Position numbers and translations under genes: made by a program | Notes under the pieces: generated by a model | Told to the model about the DNA's origin: nothing | Databases searched by the model: none | Seen by the model: only the letters and a program-made list of their open reading frames with translations | NCBI GenBank assembly: GCA_023525975.1 | Contig: CM042039.1 | Span: forward strand, 16,150,501 to 16,214,500 | Origin: Smallanthus sonchifolius | Taxonomy: Eukaryota > Streptophyta > Magnoliopsida > Asterales > Asteraceae | Length of the DNA: 64,000 bases | Direction of reading: 5' to 3' | Part shown: piece after piece, positions 9,125 through 19,438 of the stretch | How the letters are laid out: every line of letters starts with the position of its first letter | Position numbering within the stretch: position 1 is the first letter of the stretch

Positions 9125-12100
9125 TTAGTTTAGGTTAGGAACCCAAGCCTTTACGGTCTTGGGTTTTCCAGTCTCATCTACAACAGTACAATCCATCCAT
9201 TGTCCATGTGGACTTTTGGAACAACCATTTGACTTTGAAGTACAGTCGTCAAAAGCATCATCTGATTTTGCTTTCCACACATGTTGTTTGTGCAACGACT
9301 GTTTGTGGTAAACAGTGGATTGCTTAACAATTTGTACAGGTGTGGAACTCGAATCAGAGACTAACAAGTCATGCATCTTTTGTTTAACTTTATTTTGATG
9401 CACTTGTTGTTGGGTAAAAGAGTTAGATTTTGACTTTAAAAACTTTTGTTTATTTTCTGGAAAATGATTAACTCTTTTACTTGGCTTCTGAAGATAAGGA
9501 CAGCTGACAACAACGTGTCCTTGTGTACCGCACTCAAAACAGTATCTCCGCTCAACCAACCTTGGAGATCCGTATTTATTTTCACTTTGGTGAGTTTTTG
9601 AACCACAAGCCTTAGCTTCTTTTTGTTCAACTGAAGAGAGTGACTTGTTTGATTGAACAGACTCTCCAGCTTTAACAAAATTAACCTTTTTGATTGAGGC
9701 TTTGGTTACTTGACTCTTCTGATCAGAAGTAGTGGGATAAGATGGACTGCAATTGGTTGGTTTAATCTTAAAAACATTTTTAGAAGCAGATTTTGAAATA
9801 CCAATGCTGTCATTCTGTGGAGCAGACGAGTTTTTGTGTCCCAAACCACGAGTAGGACACTCATCGTCGTCTTCATCCCACTCTTCTACCATTCCATCAA
9901 CACACTGGGACTTCGAGGTTGAAGCACCATTATCGTTAACCTTTGGTTGAGAAATTTTGTTTTCGGTTGGATCAACGACAAGTGGCGTTTTGACCTTAAA
10001 GTCAATGATTGGGTTATCATCCGGTGTGTTTACCATAGTATTCAACACCGGTGGAGGACAATTTTTATACCCAAAGCCAGCATTTTTCTTTCCTGGACTC
10101 CGTGAAATCATGTAATCAAGAATGTAAGCAGAATTTGAATAACTTTTCAGCTTTTGATTTAAAGTTTCATAATCACACTCGACAAGCGCCAGCTTTTTCT
10201 TTGTTTCATCAATCGTGTTTAAATAAAAAGTGATGGCATTTTGTTTGTTGATAACACAGATTTCTAATTCATGAACTTGCCTGTTTAAAAGATCAATTTT
10301 GTTTTTGAAAGCAAGTTCGTTTCCCTTTAAAACACGGTTTGCTTCAAGACAATTAGTTAAATCAGCAATTAAGTCTGTGTTGTGACTTTTAAGTGTCTCA
10401 ACTTTCTTCTCAAGTTCATCACAAATTAAACACGGTTGAGATTCAGACTCACTTTCAAAACTGTCAGAATTTACCTGAATGCCTGTGGATGTTTTTACCA
10501 TAAAAGCACAGCTACAGGTAGATTCAGAAGAGGAATTGTTATCATCCACATCAGCTGTCGATTGACTTGAAGACACAACAGATGATTTATCTTCATTCTC
10601 AGCTGTGAAGCCAGAACTGTTTGAAGATGTGTCGTCTGCAGCTGATGAACTTTCTGAAGCAATCTCTCTCTCTGCATCAGAATCTGATTCTTCATTGACT
10701 TCTACAGCCTTTGCCATGTAAGCTCTATCCCCTGAACTACCATCAGCTCCAAATTTAAAAGACCAATCAACAGTCTCATCTGTTTGAACAACCATAGCTT
10801 TTGTTCCACTTGAAGTGTCCTTATCTTGTGTAAGAGTAACTGGAACAAGGTTTGTTTCTGTATTTTGATTTTGTTGCTTCGGTTGGCTTTGACGGTTGTT
10901 GAAAGGGTTGCGGTTTCCAGCCTGTTTAGGCTTTTCACATTGCCTAGCAAACTGCCCTTTCTCACCACAGTTAAAACAAACAACAACAGACAGATCAAAA
11001 CCATAAGTAGTGTCTTTGTTCCCTTTGAGAGTTTTTCCTGTCCTTTTTACATAATCTCTCGCTCTTCTGACTGCACTTGCAAGAGCCCACATTATATCAA
11101 TTCGATCCATTTCATCCTTATCAATCTGAGCATAGTCTTCTGCTGTCAGATGACTGTTTCCAACCTGTCCAGCAACAAGACTGTCATATGAATTGATAAC
11201 GGTAGACAACAGTGCCATGTGTTCCTTGGCCACTTCGATAGTAACCTTGTCGAAGTTGTCTGTTTGCAATTTAATGGGGCTTGGTGGAGGAGTACTAGCA
11301 GTATTTCCCTGTTGTGGAACCGAGCTTGATGAAACTGAAGCATGAGCTGTTGAAGACTGGCTGGCTGAAACATTTGACATGTTTGAAACAAACGCAGTCT
11401 GCAAAGGAGCATTTTGTTGAGTTGATGTAGAATAGTACAATGAAGGATCCTGAGCTTGTACACCTCTCTTTAACTTCCACTTATTCATCACCTCTTGTTC
11501 TCTCAATTTCTGAAGAAATTCATTGATATCAATGGTTTCAAGAGTCTTGTTCTGTTTGAGAACCATCAAGAATGAATCCCATTTTGGTGGTAGCGCATCT
11601 GCCATGCATTGAACCTTTTTTTCTTTCGTTGTTTTGATCTCATGGGCATGCAATTCACTCATCAAGTGATAGAATCTCTCAAATAGATCATCTAAGGACT
11701 CATTTCCAATATACATGAAATTATCAAATTCCTTCTTAATGGCCTTAGCATTGATAGCTTTCAACGAAGCATTTCCTTCGTGACGTTGTTCTAAGGCAAC
11801 CCACAGAGATTTTGAAGATGTAAACTGCCTGAATTGATGAAATATTTCTCTTGATATGGCCTGAGATAAGATAGCATATGCCTTCTTTTCTAAGTCATAA
11901 TCTTTTCTTTGTTGTTCGCTTAAAAGGGAAGCCAAAACAGGAGTTCCATCCTCACTCAACACTTTTTGATATCCATTCTCTATCATCATCCATAAGTTTG
12001 TATCAACTCCATTAATGTATATCTCAAACCTGTTTTTCCAGTGATGATATTCGTCCATTGTCATGAGTTTTGGAGCTTTGTTAGCATTTCCAGCTTCATT

Positions 12101-12163
12101 ATCGATTAATAACAAGTTTTGGATTTTACTGTTCTGACTGGCAACAAAAGCTAAGTCCGACAT
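9125..12163 (-). CDS. Element A Gag, unusually large (about 1,010 aa)
   Basis: I start at the ATG at 12163 (context ACCATGTCGG), because the longer open frame begins at a TTG. A UBN2-type gag core covers residues about 10-250 (MTMDEYHHWKNRFEIYING, DALPPKWDSFLMVLKQN). A first zinc knuckle lies near residue 395, but its His reads Gln (CFNCGEKGQFARQC). Next come an acidic Ser-rich stretch and a coiled-coil (about 570-680, LEKKVETLKSHNTDLIADL). A second, intact knuckle is near residue 875 (CFECGTQGHVVVSC), and the end is basic. Plant Copia gags are usually 300-500 aa; long gags with coiled-coils are typical of Sireviruses. It ends AWVPNLN-stop, 15 bp before the protease frame. Confidence 0.9.
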   Translation of the reverse strand: MSDLAFVASQNSKIQNLLLIDNEAGNANKAPKLMTMDEYHHWKNRFEIYINGVDTNLWMMIENGYQKVLSEDGTPVLASLLSEQQRKDYDLEKKAYAILSQAISREIFHQFRQFTSSKSLWVALEQRHEGNASLKAINAKAIKKEFDNFMYIGNESLDDLFERFYHLMSELHAHEIKTTKEKKVQCMADALPPKWDSFLMVLKQNKTLETIDINEFLQKLREQEVMNKWKLKRGVQAQDPSLYYSTSTQQNAPLQTAFVSNMSNVSASQSSTAHASVSSSSVPQQGNTASTPPPSPIKLQTDNFDKVTIEVAKEHMALLSTVINSYDSLVAGQVGNSHLTAEDYAQIDKDEMDRIDIMWALASAVRRARDYVKRTGKTLKGNKDTTYGFDLSVVVCFNCGEKGQFARQCEKPKQAGNRNPFNNRQSQPKQQNQNTETNLVPVTLTQDKDTSSGTKAMVVQTDETVDWSFKFGADGSSGDRAYMAKAVEVNEESDSDAEREIASESSSAADDTSSNSSGFTAENEDKSSVVSSSQSTADVDDNNSSSESTCSCAFMVKTSTGIQVNSDSFESESESQPCLICDELEKKVETLKSHNTDLIADLTNCLEANRVLKGNELAFKNKIDLLNRQVHELEICVINKQNAITFYLNTIDETKKKLALVECDYETLNQKLKSYSNSAYILDYMISRSPGKKNAGFGYKNCPPPVLNTMVNTPDDNPIIDFKVKTPLVVDPTENKISQPKVNDNGASTSKSQCVDGMVEEWDEDDDECPTRGLGHKNSSAPQNDSIGISKSASKNVFKIKPTNCSPSYPTTSDQKSQVTKASIKKVNFVKAGESVQSNKSLSSVEQKEAKACGSKTHQSENKYGSPRLVERRYCFECGTQGHVVVSCPYLQKPSKRVNHFPENKQKFLKSKSNSFTQQQVHQNKVKQKMHDLLVSDSSSTPVQIVKQSTVYHKQSLHKQHVWKAKSDDAFDDCTSKSNGCSKSPHGQWMDCTVVDETGKPKTVKAWVPNLN

Positions 12164-12216
12164 GGTAAAAAACGAAGTTTTTCGACACAAAAAAAAATTC
12201 AGAAGAGATTTATGCG

Positions 12217-12372
12217 AATGGGTCTATTCGTGCGAATGGAATGTTCTATTCGTGCGAATGGAATTTTCTATTCGTGCGAATGGAATTTTCTATTCGTGCG
12301 AATGGAATTTTCTATTCGTGCGAATGGAATTTTCTATTCGTGCGAATGAAATTCATCATAGTAGCCATTCGT
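12217..12372 (-). repeat. 22-bp tandem repeat of a palindrome in element A leader
   Basis: Six copies of the perfect palindrome-like ATTCGTGCGAAT recur about every 22 bp (12225-12347), with the unit CTATTCGTGCGAATGGAATT plus TT. They are flanked by degenerate copies (TATGCGAATGGG, CCATTCGTACGAC). The array lies between gag and the primer site. The same motif is in both LTRs. Forward ORFs read through it by chance and are not genes. Confidence 0.92.
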
Positions 12373-12595
12373 ACGACAGAGAGTTGTTTGACTTTTTTTG
12401 CACCAAAAAGCACCAATGATTGATCCTTTTATCAGATCTGAAAACTGAGACGATCAGATCACTCAGAAGCAATAATCACAAGTTTTGAACGTGGCTAAAC
12501 AACGATCAAGTGATCTTTATAACATTCAAGAAGCTAGAAAAAGCAAGATTAAAAGCAAGATTAGATTTTCTATGTTGAATCTAGAGCACAATCAG

Positions 12596-12607
12596 GCTCT
12601 GATACCA
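12596..12607 (-). promoter_or_regulatory. Primer-binding site of element A (initiator Met tRNA)
   Basis: On the minus strand this reads TGGTATCAGAGC, three bases inside the right LTR. It is complementary to the 3' end of plant initiator Met tRNA, the usual primer of Copia and Gypsy elements. Confidence 0.9.
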
Positions 12608-12610
12608 CTT

Positions 12611-13286
12611 TGTTGGATCGGGATCTACCTTGATCCAATGATTCAACACATTAACCGAACCAAATTGTGCGGAATTCGATTTGATTGGCAATCCAATCTA
12701 TGACACGGATCGGGTCGTAAGAAACGAGCGGATTAGATGTCGAAACGAAGGTTTCTATCGACCCTTTGGTGTAGAGAAGTTGGATACCAGACCTGGAAAC
12801 TCTCAACGGACAGAGATTCAACAATACAGGTGCAGAGAGTTTGTGTGTTGTTGCTTAGTCTGGTTCTGTGTGTATATGTTTCGTATTTCTGTTGTGTTTT
12901 AGTGCTCATGAAGTGAAAGTTCTATATATAGTGCTGAGGCCATTCGTACGAATGATCCATGTGAATGGACTCATTCGTGCGAATGAATCATCAGAATGGT
13001 TCATTCGTACGAATGAATCATTCTCATGACTTATTCTAATGAATGAGTCATTCTCATGATCTATTCGCGTGAATGGATCATTCTCATGATCCATTCGTGT
13101 GAATGGGCCTTTCAATAGCACGATTGATCAACGTTATCGATATTTATCAGATCGTTTAATACACAGTCGTTATATATGAGTAAACATTAAGGATAAACAT
13201 GTAATTTCATTAATACATCAAATAATTACATTAAACATAGATGAAATACATATTACAAGGGATTAGGGACATATTATGCATCTACA
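12611..13286 (-). repeat. 5' LTR of element A
   Basis: This is the partner of 6782-7397 and carries the TATATATA box at 12923-12930 (minus strand). At 12945-13110 it holds CATTCGTACGAATG-type palindromes and TCATTCTCATGA-type units, including about 60 bp of extra repeat not in the other LTR. Confidence 0.93.
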
Positions 13287-13685
13287 AGATCACTGATCCA
13301 GATAGAATTGAGGAAGATTTTAAGCAGTTAGATAAAGATGCTTTGGAAGAAATGAATATTCAATGGAACATGGCTTTATGGATGAGACAAGTTAAATATC
13401 ACTTGAAGCGAACTTGAAAGAAGTTTATTGGAGCATCAAGCAAGACTAGGATGGGGATGGATAAATCTAAAGTTAAATGTTACAATTGTCAAGAGTTTGG
13501 TCATTTTGCTCAAGAATGTACAAAACCAAGGAATCAGAATCAAGGATCCTCAAACTCTCAAGGAAATCAAAACAAGCAGAATACTTCCACAGCTTTGATT
13601 TCTCAACAAGATGAAAATTATGACTGGGGTATTCATTTGGAAGATATTGTGGCTCATGTTAGTCAAGCTTTTCTGGCTGAAGTTC
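13287..13685 (+). pseudogene. B1 gag, 3' part (after element A)
   Basis: This resumes gag directly after element A with the duplicated AGATC. It encodes the segment before the knuckle (EEDFKQLDKDALEEMNIQWNM), then a TGA in frame (13417-13419 region). The zinc knuckle CYNCQEFGHFAQEC follows, then HLEDIVAHVSQAFLAEV. It is cut at 13685 by the LTR of B2. Confidence 0.85.
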
Positions 13686-14131
13686 TGTTGGAGCATGATA
13701 TGTGACAACAAGCCTTGAAATAGATTAGTCTTTATGTTTAATGTTTTGTAAGTTTTGTATTTGTAATAGTTAAGTTTGCACATGCGTACTTAATAAGTTC
13801 CCCTGGTATAGTTGAGGCGAACTTAACAAGTTCGCCTGAACTAAAGGGGGCGAACTTATTAAGTTCGCCTAGTTCAGTGTGTGTTGTCTATAAATAGTTC
13901 AAGAGTTGTTCTCAGTTGTAGACTACTGATTTGGAATCTTCTGCATTTGTAACTACTCTGTGTTTACTATTTGAGAGATAATACAAGAAGCTTTTTATGA
14001 AAGCGTGTCTTGTGTGATTGTATTGCATTCGTTACTATTCGATACATACGTATACGCAAGGATTCCGCACTTCGTGTACGTATTATGTGTTTTACAGCAG
14101 AGATCGATTAGTAAACCCGCTGGGACTTACA
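13686..14131 (+). repeat. 5' LTR of B2
   Basis: It starts TGTTGGAGCATG and ends GGGACTTACA. A TATAAATA box lies at 13889-13896. Inverted GCGAACTT/AAGTTCGC motifs lie at 13815-13870. Confidence 0.92.
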
Positions 14132-14133
14132 TG

Positions 14134-14145
14134 TAGTATCAGAGC
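14134..14145 (+). promoter_or_regulatory. Primer-binding site of B2
   Basis: It reads TAGTATCAGAGC, one mismatch from the initiator-Met primer site TGGTATCAGAGC, two bases after the LTR end. Confidence 0.85.
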
Positions 14146-14462
14146 CAGGTTCTTGATTAGCTACTGTTATTTGACATTGTGTCGATTGATTTTTCACAAC
14201 AAGATGGAGATTTTCGGAAGTTTTTGTGTTCTTGAGAAGTTTGTGACTTTTTGGACAGAATTTTGATTGATTTCTTCTTATTTGGTGTTGTTTTACCAAA
14301 TTTGATCCGTTAGAAGTGTTCTAAATCAATATTTGAAGAATCCCTATCCTACGGAGGGAATTTCTCTAATTCATTCTAAATCAAGATTTATGGAAATTTT
14401 GTTAAGTTCGCTTCATACATAAAATTGTTAAATATTTTCTAAGTGTTGAAGTGTGTTCAAAG

Positions 14463-17400
14463 ATGTCGTCTACTTCTAATCAGGTGAACAATATGACTCA
14501 CTTACTGAATTATGACAATGAGATTAGAACTCCATCCAAGCCATCGAGGCTTATGAATCTCAAAGATTATTCTAATTGAAAAAGTCGATTTGAGAATTAT
14601 GTTAATATCAATGACATGAGTTTGTGGATTCCTATTAGTGAGGGATATGAGAATCTTGTTCATCGTCATATGGGTGTGTCAGATACACCAAAACTAATTT
14701 CATCTCTTAATGATGATGAAAAGAAGTTGTATGATCGTGAAAAGAAAGCTCTTGCAGCTTTATCCATGTGTTTACCTCTGGATATCTACCATACTTTCAA
14801 GAAGTTCAAGACTTCTCGTGAACTTTGGGAAGGTTTGGCTAAAAGATGTGAAGGTAGTACAGATATCAAGAAGAGCAGAAAAGAATTGATAAAGAAACAG
14901 TTTAGTGTTTTTAAACACTTTGAGGGTGAATCAATGGATGAACTCATGTCAAGATATTATCATCTTCTAAGTGAAATGGTCAACAATGACATCACCTACA
15001 AAAACAAGAAGATTCTTGAAAAGTTCTTGGATGATTTACCAGCACATTTTGAGATGTACACCATAGTGAACAAAGAACAATCTGGATTTGATGATCTTAG
15101 TCTTAAAGATTTGATGGGAAAGATTCAATCATATGATTTGCATAAACAAATAAAAAGACAGTTTATCAAGATCCAATCATTTATTTTGTGAAAGAAATAT
15201 CGCCATTGAAATCTGGTGGAGATGCTTTGTTTTCGGGAGAGTCGTCAGATGTTTATAAAGAAAATTCTTGTCAAGAAAATACATGTTTTGTTGCTTCAAA
15301 CTCTGGATGTTCAACTCATAGCAAGAATGAAGGTCATTCGTGTTTTACTAAAGTGTCTTCATCTATAGCTAATGATATGATGGCAATGATTGCATCCTTT
15401 TTAACTTCTTATGAAAATTTTATTGGTGGTAAGATCACTTATCCTGATATGATTGAGGAGGATTTTAAACAGCTGGATAAAGAAACTTTGGAAGAAATGA
15501 ATATTGAGTGGAACATGGCATTGTGGTTAAGACAAGGAAAAGATCACTAACCAAGATGGGAATGGATAAGTCTAAGGTGAAGTGTTATAATTGTCAGGAG
15601 TTTGGTCATTTTGCTCGAGAATGTTCAAATCCAAGAAATCAGAATCAAGGACCTTCAAACTCTCAAGGCAATCAAAACAAACAGAGTACTTCCACAGCTT
15701 TGATATCACAGCAAGATGAAAATTATGACTAGGGTATTCATTTGGAAGATATTGTGGTTCATGTTAGTCAAGCTTTTCTGGCTGAAGTTCATCCTGAAGA
15801 TGGAATTTAAAGTGGTTCTTCTGATAGTGACTCTACAGATTCTGGGAGTGTACATGAAAGTGCAGAGTCAGTGCCTCAGATTAGTGAACCAAAGTTTTCA
15901 AATGAAGAGTTACTAAATGAAGAAGCTGCTGGAAAGTTTATAGAAAAGATTGCAGAGATGTTAGCTGAAGGAAATGCATTCATGGTTGATTCTAAGCAGG
16001 TAAAACAAGTTGATTCTTGTTTAAAATGCATTGATTTTGAATTCAAAATTACGAGATTGTGTGATGATAACACAAATTTCATCTGTGACATGAAAGCAAT
16101 GTACACATCAAACCAAACTTTGAAGGATAATGAAACAGTTTTGAAAACTAAAATTGAATCTCTAAAAGATTATATTAAAGTTTTGTAAACCAAAGTAAAT
16201 GAACAAGCATTTCTTCTTGATGTGTCATACTTTGAGTATGAAAAGAAAATAAATGAACTTGCTGTGTCACAGACTGAGGTAACAAAATTGTTACGCAAAC
16301 TTGAGGGTTATAAGAATTCCAGTTTCTTGTTGGAATATTATAATGATAAAGCTTCGGATGAAAATGTAATCGGTGGGGTTTGTTCTTGTCCTTCTTTTGA
16401 TGATATAGAGATTGGGGGTGGTTTTGGTTATTGTCCACCATTTAATGCAAATTATACCCCAGTCTTGATTGAAGAAGTTTTGGTTGAAGATCTGGAACCA
16501 AAAACTGTGTTGAACATCAATCCTGTTACTGGTAATGACATGGTATATGATGATTCAACTGATGATGTGTTTGATTTAGAAAAAAGTTGAAGGTATAGTG
16601 AAAAAGTGTAAGTATGTGGAACCCGTTGTGATGAAAATAGTGACAAGAGACAGGTGCATTCTAACTGAACCAGATGATGTCAGTGAACAACCAAAACCTA
16701 AATCTACTTCTAAACTAGTTAAATCGTTTGTAAGTGGTAGTTTTGATTCACAAGTAACAAACAAGATTGAGAATATCTCAACTCTTGATTTTTGTAAAAA
16801 GAAACTTAAGGAGGAAACTCATAAGGTTGTTCATTCTTCAAACACTATTTCTTAGTGTTCATCATCTACTTCATTCAAGGTTCTGAAAGAAAAGTATGTT
16901 CGTGTCTACAATGAAAAACGTTCTTGTTTTCATTGTGGTACTGTTGGTCATATCTTGAAAGATTGTCCAAATAAGAACTTGGGGAAGCGTCTGGAGAATC
17001 CAAAGTTGGCACGTCCTTTTGTGATTCCACTAGCAAAATCTGTAAGTACGAATGTGGATAGTGGTGTAAAGAAGCCAAGTGTTCAGACTGCTTCTGATTC
17101 TTTGAAGGTTGTGAAGAAGGTTGAGTCACTTGATGAGTCTACCCAACCAAAAGAAAAATTGTCTAGACCACAAAGACGTCGAAGAAATAAACGTTTGAGA
17201 TTTCAGTCTAAGCCGATCGGGTCTTTAATGTATCTGACAGGGTCACGTCCTGATATTATGTTCGTAGTATGCTTGGGTTTGAGATTTCAGTCTAAGCCGA
17301 AGGAAACTCATTTGATTGTTGTAAAGCGGATTTTTAGATACTTGAAGGGTAAACCAAGGTTGGGATTATGATATCCAATTAATTCTGATTTTGATTTTAA

Positions 17401-17852
17401 AGCTTTTACAGATTCAGATTATGGAGGTTGCGGTTTGGAAAGAAAATCAACATCTGGTGGTTGTCAATTTCTACTGTGTCCTGGCAATGCAAAAAGCAAA
17501 CCTCAGTTGCAATTTCAACATGTGAGGCAGAATATATTGCAGCAGCCAGTTGTTGTTCCCAAATCCTATGGATTCAACAGAAGTTGAGGGATTATAGTTT
17601 GAACTTTACAGGGACACCAATGATGGTTGACAACACAACCACCATGTCGATCACGACAAATCTTGTGAAACATTAAAAAAAAAGCATATAGAGATTCGAC
17701 ATCCTTTTATTCGTGATTGTGCAGAGAAGAAGCTGATTGAGTTAGTGAAAGTTCATACGGATGTCAATTTTGCTGAATTATTTACCAAAGCATTCGATCG
17801 TTCACGGTTTGAATTTCTTAGTCAAATGATTGGTATGCTTAATCCAACATGA
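14463..17852 (+). pseudogene. B2 gag fused by deletion to the tail of RNase H
   Basis: Gag starts ATGTCGTC at 14463. The Trp codon in the 'YSNW' motif is TGA (about 14577). Frames shift near 15150 and 15545, and stops occur at 15730, 15808 and 16185. The zinc knuckle CYNCQEFGHFAREC is at about 15585. A second knuckle, CFHCGTVGHILKDC, is at about 16926. At about 17200-17215 the sequence passes straight into the Copia C-terminal region (GSLMYLTGSRPDI). RNase H remnants follow, with TDSDYGG, TSGGC and EAEYIAA, ending near FLSQMIGMLNPT-stop at 17850-17852. Protease, integrase and the RT palm are absent. A 20-bp stretch at 17201 recurs at 17281 around the junction. Confidence 0.82.
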
Positions 17853-18535
17853 CAAAGGTCTTTCAAAAGGTTTTTCATGGAAGTTTTTCTTTTAGTCTTA
17901 TATAGTATTTAAAAGTAAATAGTTTTATGCTTTATTTTTAGCTAGTTTTCTTGTTTTCTGAAAAACTCAAAAAAAATTGGAAAAGATAAAATCGGCACTG
18001 CTTGAAGTTAGAGAAGAAATGATAGTACATGAGTAGGTGATCACCTATTAATGACCATAGATTGACTACCTGGTGTCTGTATTTATGATTGTGCTTACTT
18101 GATTTGATCTAAACTTCTAAAGTCTGCATAAACAGGAGATAATAGCTTCATGACTACATGACATTTTATATATAATCTTTTAATTTGGATATTTGCATGT
18201 GATTTGAATTGTCAATATGCTAGAAGCGTTTTTAGTCCATTAGTAATGTGAAAACATAATGATTTATGTTACAATTTTGATTTGAACCCATGGTATGCCG
18301 GGTGTGTGTGTTAAAAAATCATTATCAGATCAAGAATATGAGACTTTAAGTATTTCATGAGAACAATATCGGACTATATTGATTAGCACAATGTTTTAGT
18401 TCACTTTATTGCCCATGTCCCAAAAAACATGCAATGTAAAGTTGGACTAAGATATGTCTCTGACAACTTGTTAGAACACGTACTCACCCTTGGATCAATT
18501 ATCTTTATTCCATTGAATATATCCATGTAGAAATA
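17853..18535 (+). other. B2 3' untranslated region, left part
   Basis: I see no coding potential or known domain in these 680 bp. They follow the RNase H stop and precede element C. The sequence resumes at 45722 and leads to the purine tract and 3' LTR of B2, so it is the 3' noncoding region of the element. Confidence 0.7.
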
Positions 18536-19322
18536 AAGACTGATGGCTACAAAATTCTCTAAGTACAAATCCTGCTGATCTCAGAGTTTGCTGCTGACCA
18601 ACAAACTGCTGCGGATAAGCTTATCTGCAGCGGTTACTTGTTCTTCTGCTGAAGAACAAATCTGCTGTGGATAGCCTTATCAACTGAAGACCAGAGTTGC
18701 TGCGGATAGGCTTCTCAGCAGCATCAACACTTGATGCTGCTGATAGGCAAATCATCAACAGCTTTGGATGGTTGCATCTTGCTGCTGATCAACAACTCTA
18801 CTGCTGATAGTTATTCATCCATTGAAGATCAAACATTGCAGCTGACCAGCCTTGCAAAAGCAAAAGCATCCATTACCACTGACAACTTTCAGCTACACCA
18901 CTAACACACTCCATGCAGAAAGAATGTCACTGGTGCAGACAATAAAGCACTACAACGCTCTTCTCCAAGCATGCAAGCAATGATGCCTAAGAAGACGTTT
19001 GAGTAAAGTTAACCTTGTAGTTATTATTATTTTCTGTATATGTAGAATAGCTTCAATACAAGATCAACGGTCTGTGTTAGATCTGATCCTTAGAATCAAG
19101 GGTATGTCTTGATTCTAAGTTACTATATAAGTAGTACTTAGAGTCATTGTAAACAACACTTTTTGCTTAAAAGGTTTCTCTGTAATCTTGTAACACTTGG
19201 AGCTTAATACAAAATTGCATTTACCAGTATTCTTCTTGTCTACTTGTTTACTTTGCTTAAGATGTGATTGTTTCCGCCAATCTCAACTGAAATAGAACCA
19301 TCTTGTATTTACCGATCCTACA
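18536..19322 (+). repeat. 5' LTR of element C
   Basis: It starts TGTAGAAATAAAGACTG and ends ACCGATCCTACA. It is dense in CTGCTG/CAGCAG and GATAAGCTTATC-type inverted motifs between 18585 and 18850. A TATATAA box lies at 19134-19140. Confidence 0.93.
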
Positions 19323-19324
19323 AG

Positions 19325-19336
19325 TGGTATCAGAGC
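19325..19336 (+). promoter_or_regulatory. Primer-binding site of element C
   Basis: A perfect TGGTATCAGAGC lies two bases after the LTR end, complementary to initiator Met tRNA. Confidence 0.92.
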
Positions 19337-19438
19337 TTTGGCTCACAGATTAAACAAACTCATATTTGTTTAATCATTCTCTGGTTCTATTCTTATCTAT
19401 CTCTTTGCTAAAAGTCACTCATTGTCTAAAAGACAGAA

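Larger units (their letters stand above)
6782..13286 (-). mobile_element. Copia element A (inverted), LTR to LTR with TSD, lacking reverse transcriptase
   Basis: Both LTRs are present (6782-7397 and 12611-13286). They are flanked by a perfect 5-bp target duplication AGATC (6777-6781 and 13287-13291). The element reads on the minus strand. The primer site is next to the right LTR, the purine tract next to the left LTR, and gag precedes protease-integrase. In element orientation the LTR starts TGTAGATGCATAATATG and ends GATCCAACA. Between integrase and the 3' LTR there are only about 300 bp and no RT or RNase H. Gag is intact over about 1,010 codons, so the copy looks relatively young. A large gag and palindrome-rich LTRs suggest a Sirevirus-like lineage (inference). 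Confidence 0.95.
5074..13685 (+). mobile_element. Copia element B1, truncated, hosting element A
   Basis: It starts at a TGTTGGAACATG LTR and contains a leader and a gag gene. Gag is interrupted by element A at 6781/6782 and resumes at 13287. At 13685 gag stops in mid-coding (GAAGTTC) and joins the LTR start of B2. A deletion joins the LTR end to the leader (CAGCAGAGA to ATTTTGATC near 5459), removing the primer-binding site. B1 is more diverged from B2 and B3 than those are from each other, so it is the older copy. No pol domain is present. Confidence 0.85.

Noticed and set aside
12162..12423. Forward ORF with repeated SIRANGI/FYSCEWN peptides
   Set aside because: A translation of the 22-bp palindrome array in the leader of element A, antisense to its gag; length is multiplied by the repeat.
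18361..18530. Possible host sequence or gene between RNase H of B2 and element C
   Set aside because: Collapsing element C joins it to 45722-46332, which ends in a B purine tract and LTR, so it is the 3' noncoding region of B2.
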